Shown here: positions 22,759 to 37,700 of the stretch, in pieces
Layout: every line of letters starts with the position of its first letter
Numbering within the stretch: the stretch's first letter is position 1
Source: Hydrangea macrophylla
Taxonomy: Eukaryota; Streptophyta; Magnoliopsida; Cornales; Hydrangeaceae
Direction: 5' to 3'
Assembly: GCA_033977485.1 (NCBI GenBank)
Contig: CM066982.1
Span: forward strand, 33,210,218 to 33,274,217
Length of the DNA: 64,000 bases
Made by a program: the position numbers and the translations under genes
Notes under the pieces: model-generated
What the model was told of the DNA's origin: nothing
Seen by the model: the letters and a program-made list of their open reading frames with translations, nothing else
The model's database searches: none

Positions 22759-25700
22759 CTGTAGGAAGAACAGAATCCAAGCATTAAAAACGGCTGAGAG
22801 CTAGTGACCTTCAACATTTACCTTTCACCCAAATGAGCTAGTGAACTTCTTTGATGAACATCCTATGTAGCATACACTTCAACTCGAGTTTCATGTTCAT
22901 GTCGGGCACGCAAAAAAGAAAACAAAGGTGTCTTAATTTTTTTACATCAAACACACGTCGGACGTGGAAGTGGACACGGCACAATGGCTTCTTTAAAATT
23001 TTTTATGTAATTAGGTAACTCTTAATTTAATAAAATGGGTGATAATTAGTGGGTTTACTTGAATTCTGGAAACGGGAGTGTACACGACATGCTATATGTA
23101 TAACCAACAAGTAAAATTTTTAATCGCGCATCCTACATTTTTAAGATTTTCCGTGTTGCCATGACCATAGCATGTTGGATTTGTGTCCTGTGTCCGTATC
23201 CGTCCAGACGAAGTCTATATCATGTGGAAGCTTAGAAAAAGTAGTTCACTTCTGCTCAACTGGAGGCCCTAATTAAACACCCTCACCTTTTAGTGTCTAA
23301 CAAAATTCAGATCATCACGCCAGGAAAGTTTCCAAACTATATGTCCAATACTAATAATCATGATACTGAGGAATTAATTGCCAACAGAATATCATTACTT
23401 AAAGTTGGCAGACCTGATGCTCTGGGTTTTGGCTGAAGGCTTTGAGATTCTAGATGCTTATTTTTAGCAACTGTGGGGCCAGTAAAAGTCAAAGCTTCTG
23501 CCTCATTACCCCGAGGAGGTGTGGAAAAAATGATGTCCCGAAGTGACGGCTCGATAAAGCAACTTGTCCCCGAGTCTTCAAATTTCCGACATCTTGCAAG
23601 AGTCCTCTTCGCAAAAGCCAAGGCAACTTGTTTTGACACCTTGGGAACCCCACTTCTAGACGCACTACTTGCTCGAGTGGCCTGTCAAATTCAGCAAAAC
23701 AGACATTTAGATGGTTTATATGTGTAAAACATACATTCAAATTTATAGCATCTGTTGTCAGAATCGTTCAATTGATGCAAGGCGATTAGAGTTTCATATA
23801 ACCTGATACGATCTAGTACATAATTTTAAACTTTGAAGGTTTAGTTTTAAGTGGAAAATTTTCAATATTTTGAGCCTTGCGATTGCATGAAGCTTGTGTT
23901 AAATTCTTATTTTGTTCATTTCGAGCACTCTGCATGTATTTTTGTATGTTTACAGTACATAAACATACCTCAATTTTTATTTATTTTTCAAAAGATTTGA
24001 TCTTACAATTCACAATTCGATGCAATTCTGGATTCATCATTTTGGCTCACAGAGTCATGAATTGGTTCAGAGTTCGACAACAACGAGAATATCCAGTAGA
24101 GCACGTGTAACCTCCATTCTTTCCCATTTTAAGTATTCTTATTTTTTTCTTGGTTGATATTAACTATTAAGTCAAAGTCAAACTCAATGTCAAAATTTGA
24201 TCTTGACCTTGAGCTCTGAACAAGCTACATTACCTTATCCTTATCCTTTCCCCCCTCCAGTTACCCCACCCACCTCCAAAAGCCAAAAAGAATATAAATA
24301 TCCTTACTTCGTATAAAACATAGTGTTAAGTACACTTTCACTACTGTAATTTGGTGTGATTATCCCTTCGATCCCTTGACTTCCAATTGTATCAATCTTA
24401 GACCCCAAACTCACAACCAAATATCAACAAGGTTCTACCATCCCGTCGATATATTTGACAAAGTATTGACCATGAGCAGTGTGTGTAAGGGTTTTTAGTG
24501 ATTTTTTGGAATGGAGTGACAACTCACTCAATATCACACAGAGGGAAAACACAAAGGAATGGGCTCAGGTGAAGGATAGAGTAGTCTAGAGATCGAGGGT
24601 GAAAGGGAGAGAAAGGGGCACTGTCCAGAGCTTTCAGAGCTGGTCTCCAATGGAAAAAGACGCTTATGCCGTTGTAACTTAGGAATGCCTTCTCTCTAAG
24701 AATTCCAAGGTGCTTCATTATGGGTCACTCCTCCATATATTTAGCCTTCATCACACGTGACTCTCCATTGGGGTCGATTTGCACAGTTGGCTTTGTGCCT
24801 TGCTGTCATGCGCGTATAGCACGACCAACTGCTATCAGTCGTTATGCCATATACTGCCAAAGGTTCCAAGACCACTCCCTCAATCTCTAAAAGGGACAAG
24901 GACCACTGACATGCCATGGCTTGTCTATGGTCCCTAATGACCTCTATCATTAGTCACCAAGCCAATAACTTGGAAATCCCTAAAACCAGATCGTGGTAGG
25001 ACCCAAAAGAGGGTGTCACCACGATCGCCCACCGGGCCCAAATACCTCTACTTCCACAATGTCCCCTAGTGCAGGTTCATCTATGTTCGCTGAGGTGGAT
25101 TGATCAATACGATTGTGATAGTATGGCGTGTTTAGTACGAGTATGTATACATATAGGAGAGTGGAAACTGACTCAATCCAAGGGAGGTGCAGAGCAGCTC
25201 AACCTTAGAGAGATAATACCCAAACTGTCCCCTCAAGGCAAGGCTGACCTTGGTCGGTAATGCGGGGATGCCAGGTGTTCCGTGAGATCCCAGTAGCAAT
25301 AAGGTGTTTTTGTGGGCCGTATCGCAAAGACACCTATTACCGCGAAAGGTAATTCGATAGGTGGTCACAAAGTCGACTCGAAAGGTTCCATTTCTTTGTG
25401 CCACATGGCCGTGGGCCCTAGTAGGATAAACTGAGTACCCACATGCAGCCCATGTAAGCTTTTGTAATTGTATTGGTAGGAAACCAAATCCTTCTCGCGC
25501 CCACTGGCAAGTCCATTATCACATGTGCGACATATGGGAGTAGTCATTTGGAGAAAATGTGTGTGATTTCCCTCCAATGCCCCTATAAAAGCCCACATGA
25601 ATTGCACATAGTCAATCTCCATCGAATATAACAGTTAATTCAGATGGAAGGAACACAAATAAATTCGATTGGACGCGTAGGTAAAAATTCAGTAGAGTCT

Positions 25701-28700
25701 CGAGTGGGTTTTGAGAGCTATAGTGATATTCATTATTCCGCATTTGCACTAACACCTCTCCATCTTACAAAATTTACAAGCAAAAAAAGAAAAAACAGAG
25801 AGAGCATGAATCCATGTGCACAAGTTTGAAAAGAAACTAAAAGCACTTATAAAAATATAAAGGGTAAATAACGCAGACATCCCCTGAGGTTTAGCGCTTT
25901 TTCACAAACCTCCCATAAGGTTTCTGACATGACACTGGCCTCCCCTCTCAGTCTTGTCGGCTTAACACCGATATGGATATGCTTAAATGACTTTTTTTAC
26001 CCTCAATTGACATGCCGATTACACCCCCCTTGAAGTGTAACATGTTTTCAAAACCTCCCCTCTTGGGGTTTTACAAAGTATTCCATTTTAAAACTGAGTT
26101 TTCCAAAAAAAAATTAAATAAATAAACAATGAGTAAGTTATTTGAAACTTTTCTTTAAAAAAAATTCCACATATGAACAAACTCAATTATTCACTTTGTC
26201 AAATTTGGCATGGCAATGACTCTATTCATGTTTCTTATTTATTAACCGAGTTTGTTCATTTTACATTCTGTAATTCTATTATGTGCATTGTGCCCTTTTA
26301 AAATTTTTAATTTATCCTTTTAAACTTAGACAATGTCACTTCGGTTCTAAATTTTTCATAACTTTCACCCAAATAAATATCTTACCTAGTCTATTAATTT
26401 CACATGCGAACATACTCATTTTTCCCACTTAGTCAACCCTGACATGGCAATAACTGAGGTCATTTCTAAAAAAAAAATTCAAATAAGGCTCCGTTGATGA
26501 AACTAAAAATTAAGTGCTGAAAATTAAGTGTTGAATTTTAAGTACCGAAAATTTTAATTGATTGAATTTGCAATCCTGAAAACAGTGTTTTGAGAACTGA
26601 AATAGACTACATTCAGTGATTATTTTCAGTAGAATTTTCACAAAAAGTTTGCAGTGGGTTATTGGCTGGTTTTTCAATTAAGTGGTACATTATCAAACAC
26701 ACTAGAAAGAAATACGTCCTGAAATTTTTCATTTTCACCACTTAATTAGGTTATCAAACACACCATAAGTTTGTTCATTTTTTACCTTAATTATCTTGTA
26801 TTATATGCATCAAGAATTTTTATATTACGCATTTTAAACTCAAAGAATATCACATTGGTCCTTAAATTTTTTTAATTTCACCCCAATGAATATCTTATTT
26901 TCTCAATTAGGATTAAGTAATTAAGGCCTTACAAATATCCATTTTTAAGATCCAAAGGATTTTTTGTTTTATACGTAAAACTAGTATAAATATATATATA
27001 TATATATAAATAATTAAAAAAGAAAGAGAGAAATTAAGCATATGACACTTTTTTTTAAAGAGTTATGGACAGTGATAATGGGTTTAAAAAAATTCCTTTA
27101 GTTTTATTTAGTAAATTAAGTATATAAACACTTTTAGTTGCTAGAGCGGGAGAATTGGGTTTTTTTGACAAAATTTGCTGACATCATCCATTTCCATCCA
27201 TGGCAAGTAGTTAACCACCATTGACGGCAAGGGTAATTTGTTAGCAAATACAAAACCTCTAGGGAGGACAATGTCATGTAGAAACCACAGTGGAGGTTTA
27301 TGATAAAGCAATTCTAGTGTTCGCGGTTTACGATTCAGGGTGTCTGCGACTATGTTAGCCTTACTAGGGTGGTACTGCAGCGTAAAGTCAGAATAAACTT
27401 GGTTATTCACTAAGTGAACTGGTTAGCTCCCTTCAGGCAGTGGAGGGTATTGTCAAGGGTGACATGATGTCATGAACCTTGAGAAAGCTTCATCCTCCAA
27501 GCCCAAGAACAGGGGCACTAGTATGATGAGAAAGAAGGGCTCAAAGGCAGTGGAATTTACCAAAATATAAACCGATCATAGGATAATAAAGTCTGCAGTA
27601 TTTTGTTAGTCTTTGTGACAATTACTTTAATACAAGATCATTTGGTAAAAGGAATACAATTAATCAATTAAAGAAAAAAGAAAAGAACGAGATTAACAAT
27701 TCTAACAGAGACTTCATAAAAGAGAATCTACACCCTACTAATTCCAAAAGATAAGAATGCAGATAATAGATTCTTCCACGACTTGTGAAATTCCAAAGGA
27801 TCCCCAAATATAGGTTAAATATAGCAAATACAAGTGAATTCAAGAGAAAGTAGAATGTTTTTAAAATCTAGTGTAGATTTGCAATTTCTATGAGCACACT
27901 CTACATAGCTATTGGCCTCAGAATGTTAATTTACCATGCTGCAACTAGTGACAACCTGCCAACAACTCATTTGCACCATGCCAGAAAATTATGGGTACAG
28001 ATTCGTAATGGCTCATTTCTTAGCTCCATATGCTTTCACATGACAGAGAAATGCACTTTAAATCAATGATGCAAGATGTTGCAAACCGATCAGCCACTTC
28101 AAATGCCATTGGCATGAAACACGAAAAATCAACCCACAAGCTCACTGTGTTTGAGCAACAATAAAAGCTCATCTGAGAATTAAAGGATAGAAGACCATAC
28201 TTGAGTTTTGGCATTCTATTAAGGAAACAATGCCGTCGTACTGCTGACTTTTCACCACACAAACAGGACAAGTGCGTATGATATATGGCATCTCAAAACA
28301 ATCAACTATAATTCCATAATTGGCATAGTTACAAGAGGGAAAGATATATTATTAACTGATCTATCTCATACCTCCAAAATAAGTGCAGAATAAATTTCAA
28401 CTAAACATTGAATAATAATCCCCAAAACATAGCTTAACATATAAGTCAATCCAAGTTCATTATTACCAAAGTTGAAGTTTTAGGAATTAAGTAGACGTAT
28501 TTAACCTTGCTTTTATTTTTAATCCCACTGACAAGAAGAAAACAACTCAAAATTGGGGGATTTATGACAACTATCTAAGAGAAGAAACTGCTTTGGAGGT
28601 CATTTGGATGAATTCTGCATTACGCTTTTGGCACCACTAACAATTCCAAGTTTATACATTCCTACTAAAAAAATATCGTTTCTAGGAAGTTCAGGATTTA

Positions 28701-31700
28701 AGAAACCAACAATAAATAACATTAACGCTCTGAAAACACACACACATACACCCCCCCCAAAACAAAAAACCAAAAAACAAATAAACATTAGCGCTATATG
28801 AACATCAACTCATGAAGAAGGCACATGGTTCCTATTTGGTAAAGAAGTGAAATAATTACCAAAAGTTTTCTGTAAGCCAACTCAACAAGTCTATTCATTG
28901 CAACCAACTCAAGGTACCTGCACAACGAACATGTTATTTTAACTTGGTTTGAAAAAAGAACGTGAAAACTTGTGTTCATGGTAAAATCAGAAAAATGTCC
29001 CAATATTGAGTAGTTTACCTTTCTTCAACCCTGCCACCCTGAATAGCTTTTTGCATTTTTTCTAAACACACTGTCTTCTTACCAATCTATCAAATTAGAC
29101 AAACCCATAATGTGAATGTAATATATGATAGATAAATATAAAGGATGATCACAGCTCGAAACAAGTTCTTAACAATATTTTTCTTGATAAATGGAGTTTT
29201 CTTGAACTTTCTGCTGTTTAATTTTTTTTTCTTTGAAGGAGAAAGTAATACTCTTCAAGGCCAGGCACATTGGCAAAGCCTAACCTGGTGGCAAAGTCCC
29301 TTCTCCAACTGAACAATCTCTTGATTAATCACTTCATCCTCTCTGTCATCTAAATCAGGCTGACAGACCATCCAAAATAAACGGAAAAGAAACCAAAACA
29401 AAAAACACACGAACAATACCAAAATCAGAGTCATCTGAAAAAACATTTAGAACGTTATGATACAAAATGATATACACACACAACATAAATAGTATCCCCA
29501 ATGTGAACCTCATACGGTGGGCCTTTTCTGAAGAAGCACGGAGGAAAGGAATCTAAAGAAAAATCCCCGTTGCAGTAAAATGAGAAACATCATTTACAAA
29601 AGGGTAATTCTTTGGTGACAACTTTCGTACAACTTTCACACAACTTCCTAAAAAATGTGTATCTCTCCTGTGTCACTGTGGGGTCTAGTGACATCACAGG
29701 AGAGAGATAGATACATCTTTTTAGAAGGTTGTATGAAAGTTATCTGAAAGTTGTCACCAAAGAATTACTCTTTACAAAAACATCTACTTCACAAGCAAAA
29801 GCTTACCACTGTCTCCGGACATAGACCAATACTCTGCAGCTCCAGCAATAGTTTGTCATTTAGACACATCTGCTCATATGGGTACTCAAACGAAGAAACG
29901 CCAAAACCGTTTGGTTGTACAACATTAGACCCAACATTTCTGAAAATCCCATCTAACACCCCAACTTTCGAATGCAAATATCCACCATCACCAAGTAACA
30001 TTCCATCATTACACTGAAAATTCTGGATACTCGGGCTTATTTTAGAGTTAAGACTCCAATTGCAAGATAAATATCTATTTGCAGTAAACTGATTCGGTGT
30101 CTGAACATCATACAGTGCCTCGCACTCGAAAGCCATGCTATCCCACTTTCTAAGTTCAATATCAATAGGTAAACACGAATCGTCTTCAATTTCATTGTCT
30201 GTGATCAGAGCTGATAATACCCTTTGGTACAGTGGAGTAATTTTGTTAAATATTTTTTCAGAGTCTAGTCTTTCACATAAAGTATCCACATCCTGAAATT
30301 GGTCAGCCAACTCCACTGCCCCAGATGATACAAAATTTTCTCCATGCAGAGGATCAACCTGAGAGCAACGAACTTTAGAACTACTGAATGAAGAATATGT
30401 CCGTATCATATTCACAGTTAAATGAACTTGTCATCTACAAATTCTTTTAATCTCTTTCTGGTTTTGAAGATGAATGCACCAACACATGCAATCAACAAGA
30501 CATGTGGATCAATGATGATGATGATGATGATGATGACGACGTGCTTTTTTTTCTATGATACCACGGATCCATTGAAATGGATTAAAACCTCAAGCTAAAC
30601 CCATGTATGAAGCATACAAAACAAAGAGAAGAGAGAACAGAAAAGACACAAGAGATGCAAACCAAGTGTGTCAAAAATGATGACAATGTGGAGAAAAATG
30701 ACAAGAGAAAAAACATAGCACTACCATAAATGTGATAGAGGGGCCAGTGATAAGTGTATGAACAATACATATTTATACCCTAATTCTTCCTATGTAAATC
30801 CTATGTTTCTTGGATATTTGCATTTCTTAATGTCTTTTAATGTATGTAGAAAGTGGAATCTTAGAGCAAAAGTGAATCAAGAAGAAGCAATGCTGAAACT
30901 CTGAAGATAGAAACAATTTCGATCGATATTAGCAATCCGACGCTTTAGTCCACTCAGACATCTCCGCACCTGTTCGAAAATAGATGACGCTAGTGAAGCA
31001 TTCAATCGAGGCCCTATTTCAATCGATTGAAAATCCTAGGGTGTGTTTGGCTTCTTAGATTGGTTTTCCCATGTTTCTTACTCTTGGAGGATGTGTTTGG
31101 TTGCAAGAATTCCCAGCTGCCCATACAAGCCGCTAAGATAGAAAACGGATCAAGAACACAAAGACAGCAAGTGTACTGAATTAATGTAAGACAAAAGTGC
31201 CACGTATGGGAAAAGGCAAAGGATGTCATGGATAACATGGTGAAAGTTAAGATCTCACATCTAAAAATGAAAGCTCCTTACGGGATGCAAGGCCACTACA
31301 AAATAGCCAAGAGTGTTGACATTAAGAACCAAGGTTTATACTTGAGTAAGATGTAAGAGAACTTCAAGTATGGAAGAAAGCTGGATTTCTACCGCATCAT
31401 TTGCCTTCCCAAATCATCTCCTGGTGTTTTACACAGCATTTGCAATCCACTTATATAACTGCATGCCTCTGATGGTTTGTAGTAACGAATGTGAAGTTAC
31501 ATCATTTTGACATTGTCACTACCAATTATAGTTATGAATCTTCCATTTCATTATTTGCTATTACTTGTTCCATTTTTTCCTTGTGATGACTAAATCAAAG
31601 TGGTACATTTGAGCCTCTTGTTGTGGTCAAAATCCCCATCGTACATCCAAAGCCCCTTACTTGAACTGCATATTAGTAATATGTACAGGAGATTCACACC

Positions 31701-34700
31701 CCAATGCTTGTAAATAGATGCAGGAGATCAAATCTCAGTTATAATGACTTACAATGCTGATTGAAGACCAAAAAAAATTTAAGTTAGAAACCGTTGGAAA
31801 CATTGGAAAACATGGGTCTTAAATTACACATGATGATGGAAAATATGCAGATTTGTGCCTCTAGGGAATACCAAAATATTATCGCCATGGCTGAACATCT
31901 GAGATAGGTTTGCATGAAGTTCCTCTGCAGATTTCAGCTGATCCAAAACAATAGAGAACAATGTAAACAACCTAAGCGACCGTTACAATAAATAAGGAAA
32001 CTAAAGTATAACTAAATCATGTCTATCATTACATAATCTAGTTATCACCTGTTTTGATAAGTAGGATGCGTCTTCTAAGCTTACTGAAGTAAAAATTGGT
32101 TCCATTTTCTTCCAATATAAACTGGAACAGAAAAGATCTGCAAAAACAAGTATACCCCAATGAAGAATTCATTCAAATGAAAAAGACAAATTAAATTCCG
32201 CATGACAGCGAATAACTATGATATCAGATTCAAAGTCAGACACATACAACTAGCATTACAAGCGAAATTTGCTGCTGCTAAAAGCTCTTCAAGATCGTCA
32301 TTCGATTCCCCTGGAACAGTATTACATGGATATCTTTAACAGAAAGAAAACCCATGTGGTAAAAAAAAAAAACTACAATCTAGAAATATGAAAAATTAAA
32401 ACCTCCTATAGCATTTGATAGAAAACTAAAAATCTGGCAAAAGCTTCTGAAAAGATACTAGATATATACATATATATCGGTCAGGCTCTTAAGTGAACAG
32501 GGTTGAGTGAACATACCCAGTGAACATATTTTTTGGCCTAAAACCACCTTGGGGCTGCCACGGTCCCCGCTGACCCGCGGATTCTTTTAGGCTAAAAAAA
32601 CATGTTCACTGGGTATGTTCACTCAACCCTGTTCGCTTAAGAGCCTCACCGTACATCTCTCTCTATATATATATAATAAGTAATAACTAATAAATAAAAG
32701 GATGACCGTTGAAGGTATGTCAACCAAAGGTCTCTGGTGTAGTTACTAGGAAAGTTTGGATAGTTTGGAAATGCCCCTGTGAGGTCTGGGCTGCTACCCA
32801 ACTTCCCACAGAAATATTTCACCAGCTACCCAAATGCAGCGTGGATAATAGGCTATGGATTTTTCTTTCTGAAATCTCTTAAAATTCATCATAATTTGAG
32901 TACAAACAATATGCCTAATGTTCAGGTTTCATCATTGACCAACTATTGAGACTGTACCTGTGAAATCTGGAGAATTACTATTCGGCGCGGGCCCGAGACG
33001 AGAAAATCCTTTACGTTCTGACAATTTTTTTAAGGGACGGCCGGATTTGCTGCAACCAATAAATACATTAGTTAGCCTATAAATCATGAAATTCATAAGA
33101 ATGGTTGCCATAAAAATATCAATTGTGTTATCAAAAATTTTGCACCTTCCACTCTTATCAGAAACGGGCCCTGTACTTCGAAGTGGCTTTGTGGGGATTG
33201 CACTCTCTAGCTTCTCTCTTATATTTGAAATGCTAGCTCTAGAAAATGCAGAGCCCCTTCCACTCCGCCCTTGTCTACGGACACCATCACCAGTTTCCTC
33301 TTTGATAGGTAATTTCTTATTTGTAAGCATTACAGAAGATTCAACATTCGGAACACCATTTATAGCTTTTTCCCCCACTTCAATACCCACGAAACCTTTC
33401 TTGTTCAACCCATTTTCGGCAGCACTCGATTCTTCACTTTCAGATAATCTGGCAGGGGATGAAACATTTTCAATTTTCACTTTCAACTGTTGCGCGCCAT
33501 TATTAACAACACGCCTAGAAAGAGGAGAACTGTGGACTCCGCCAGAATTTATTCTAGAACCAAAATCAGACGGTGAACACCCTTCAGAAGACATCTGTGA
33601 ATCATCATGGTTGGAGACTGGAGACACCAGATTAGCTCTCCTTGTGCGAGAAATTTTCTGTGGTCTCTGACCACCCCATTGTGCCATGGGTGGCAAAGAC
33701 GATTCGGAGGCTATGGGACACTTGCGATTGTTAGCTCCACCAACTGAATGAATTTTGTTTACACTCCGAGGCTGTTCCCAACCCTCAAGAGCTACAGACA
33801 CACGAGGAATATGTGAAGATGAGCTTGCCATTACAGAACCAGTCCGTGGCGCCCGAGAAGCCTTTCCCTTTGTTACAAGACTAGTACCGAAGACATCATT
33901 TTCCTCCCGCATATTGAACCTAGAAAATGCACATGTAGACATGATTGTTAGAATCGGTCGATTCACGAGTTGATTCGAGTTTCATACAACCCGTTACAAT
34001 TCACGATTCATAACTTTGAATGTTGAAGTTTAAGTGGGAAACTTTCAACATTTTAAGCCTTGATATTGCATGAAACTTGTGTTGAATTGTTATTTTCTTC
34101 ATTTTAGGCATTGTAATTTGTACTTGTGCTTTATATGTATTCCATAGATACATCTCTATAATTGCTTTTTTTTCTAAATATACAAATCATATAATTTCCG
34201 ATTCAACAAGATTCGTAATTAAAAAAAAGAGCAAACCAATTCACAATTTGACAAGGGATGTAGAATCATCAGCAATAAGAGCGTGAAGTTGGAACAAAAT
34301 AAAAACCTTATTGTCAAAAAAAATCAACAGGAAGGATTTCACTTTCATTGCAGCTAACATTGACTGTGTAGACTTTGACACTGGCTAATAGCATTATATG
34401 TCCAAAAGAGCCATCACATACTTAGTGCTTCCTTTTGCTAACAGTCTATTCATTCCAGGCTTTCCAGCTTTGAGATCTCTGGGAAGAGCGGACTTTTCAA
34501 GTTCATTCTTGGGTGTTACATGGGCAATAGAATCAGCAGATGTTGATGAAGTTTCCAACTTGTTAATGCCACCAGCGCCAATAGAAGATCCAGGTCTGTG
34601 AGAAGTTAGAAATTTCAGAACAATACATTTCTTCTTTTTTATCTCACAGCAATTTTTTTACATTAAAAAAGAAGAAGGAAATATGCATAAATAAAGTTTA

Positions 34701-37700
34701 TCAGTAAGGCAACTAATTTAAAAACAGCCGACTCCACAAAAAGACATATTTTGACCATATCAATACTGACTCAAGAAATAGGGAAACACAAGAAATGTAT
34801 AATACTTTATTAAGGTGAACCGACTAGTTAATTTGCTGAATGAACTGTTTTACTGAAGACAAGGATTATAGAATTTTCCAAGTATCCTTTACCCAAAACC
34901 AATTAAACAAAGGATAAGAAGAAGAGTGAATGTACTGGCTGCATTTTTCCTCTCCCAAGCCATACAATTTTTTACAGTCTGAAATTTGTTGTCCGGAGGG
35001 AATAGGCCTCCCTCCCGTCTTCCTTTCCCTCCTCTCTTCCACCGTACCAAACAAGTGATGCTCCTCTACTCCCTCCTCTCCACTCTTCTTCCTTCCCCTC
35101 TTCCTCCACAACAAACATACACTTACGTTCAACCTTTTCTTGCTTTTTTCAGTTCCAACAAGTGATAAAGAAATCTCCAATGGAAGTTTTTGCTGCAGTC
35201 CAACGCTATTGAGGAACCTAAAGCTATCTTACAGAAGCATTTGCATGTGTTTGAAATACGATGTATAGTGGAAAGTATAAATAATATTATCTGTTAATAA
35301 TACTATATTACGGCGGAGATAACAGGGTAACAGTTCTTTCCCTCTCCAATTCTCTAAAGAATCTAAACACCTTCGCAATTACTACCACAAGAAAGTCGGC
35401 GCTACGAAGTCACTTAGTCGAAATATAAAGAAAAGGAGGCAAAGGTTACGAAATAAGGTCAGCTCACAGATGGTTACCTACGTTTCTTTCTATTGATTAA
35501 GGGTCATGGAGCTCTACTGAACTACGTGAGAGGAACCGACTCAGTCGGACTCAGTCGGTTTATCTTTTTTCCCCTTTAACTCTTCATTGTTCCCACAATT
35601 ACACATTTCAACTTGGTATACGGGCCTCCGATAAGGGATTCAACCAAAAGTTGCCAAAAAGCGTTAAAAGTAATCCGGAATATTTGCTGCTCATCAGAGA
35701 CGTTGCTTAAGTCAGCATCCGTATGGATGGTGTCAGCATAAGTCCATACCGAGCCAGCCCTGAGTTATCGGGGGCCTTAGGAGAGCTTCTAAAATGGGGC
35801 CCTCTATATATTTGCATGAACTAGCTATCTCAAGGTATCTAATTATTGTAAACCACGAAAAAATTCACAAATTAGACGCCGTAAAGCATTTAACTAGCAT
35901 GCGACTCAAAAAAAAAAAAAAAACCCTGCATATACAATTTGCTTAGAACAATCCATTATACAAACCAAACCAAACCAAACTAAGCCTCGTGTGCCAACAA
36001 GGTAAAAATATTCTAATCTATCACTGAAACATTACCCTTCTCCCATTTTTAGTGGCAAAATTACTAATTAAGCACTCATAATCAATCTTTTCTATCATAT
36101 CTTTCTCAATTGATAACATGGCTAATTCATTCAGTCATTACGACATGGCTCATGAAGTCACCATGAATTAATTTAATCTCATTAATTGTGCCAATATACT
36201 TGTTATAATCTCATTAATTTACATGGAATTGAATTTTGTCTTAGAATAACCTATAAACAGAGCTAAGATAGAACACCAATACTAGGATCTGTTTGGGAGT
36301 CAGTAGCTAAGTTAGATTATATCGGGGTTTGAACAAGGATCTGTTTGGGAAGGTTAAAAGATGTTCTTTAGTTTAGGTACTTTTCCAATTGGGCTGCAAA
36401 TTGGGCTTTATACAAGTGGTATAGTTGAAAATTTTAGGAGGTCCTAAAAATAATCATGAATTTGGGAGGCCCAGGGCCGGGCCTGAGTCCATACCTCTAG
36501 GGTTCAAAAACCTACATGCTTGGTCGACTGTCCAGGCTGATTTCAATGGCCATTTGTTCAAAATTTTTGGAAATGTTGAGAGAAATTTTCAATTTGCCAA
36601 AATTTTCTTGAAGAAAAAATGCCCCAGATTCTCATATATATTCTCTAGAGGCTTGCGGCTTGTATTTTTCCCACTATACAACAATAGAATGATGTGTCTA
36701 GCAAGTCATCAGTGATCTAGATTTAAGGTGTTTTTCAATTTTCTTGAATTTTTCTTCATTCACCAGATAGTTTTCTTCATTGTTCTTGCATGTGGAAGCC
36801 TGAAACAGTGATTTCTGAGTTGTTCATCATCCACAACAGCCTCTAAATAAGTGTGTCTCTTGTTTGTTGAGCTTATAGCAAGTAATCATGTCAGATGTGA
36901 CTTCACTTTCGTACTAGGGTTGAGGAGAAGTGGGACTCATGGAAATACCCTTCCCTCCATATTAGCCCAATTAAATTGGATGAGAGTAATTATTTGGCAT
37001 GGCCAAGGTCTTGCTTATTAGCAATTTAGGCCAGTGGTTGTATGGAATTACCAATGAAAAGGTGAATCACAAGACCCATATCACTCCAACAGAATAATGG
37101 GGCTCCGAGACATTTAGCAACATCTTGGTTTGGCTGATTAATTCTATGCAGTACCGTGTCAGTGTACTTATTTGCTTCTTGACATTGCTCAGGCTATTTG
37201 GTCTAAAGTGGGCTAGATACTCCTACAGTCCAACTAAGGCTACACCAAATTCGAGGCACTACTGATGGTTTTGTTGACAGGAAGAGGTATCAAAGAAGCC
37301 AACATATCGCTCTCTCACTCAACCAGATATTGCATAGGTAGAAGTGGCCATTTTATGCACGAGATGTTGCATATCCTATCAGTCTTGAGATATCTGAAAT
37401 CAGCCCAATTTAATAATGGCCATTCAAAATTGGAAGATTCCAACTGGGGAGGCTTTGTTGCATCTTTAAAGGGAAAATCGCGCAAAGTAAAAAGCAGTCA
37501 GAATTGGCCATATTGAGCACGGAAGCTATATACCAAGCCATATCACATGGAAAATGCGCACTTCGGTGACTTCCAACTTCGTTCCGTTTTTGTACTGCAA
37601 AAAAAAAATTACTTCCTTTCGTTTCCATCGAAACGGCCGAAACGTTTCCATTTTGTGGGTCATGGAAACGAAACAGCCATGGAATCTTAAATTCCATGGA

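Noticed and set aside
30582..30770. Hydrophobic minus-strand ORF in intron 9
   Set aside because: AT/CT-rich, no family motif, and lies between two well-supported exons.
33086..33670. 194-codon plus-strand ORF
   Set aside because: It is the antisense of host exon 5, whose minus-strand frame has family motifs and clean splice sites.
34398..34601. 67-codon plus-strand ORF
   Set aside because: Antisense shadow of host exon 4.
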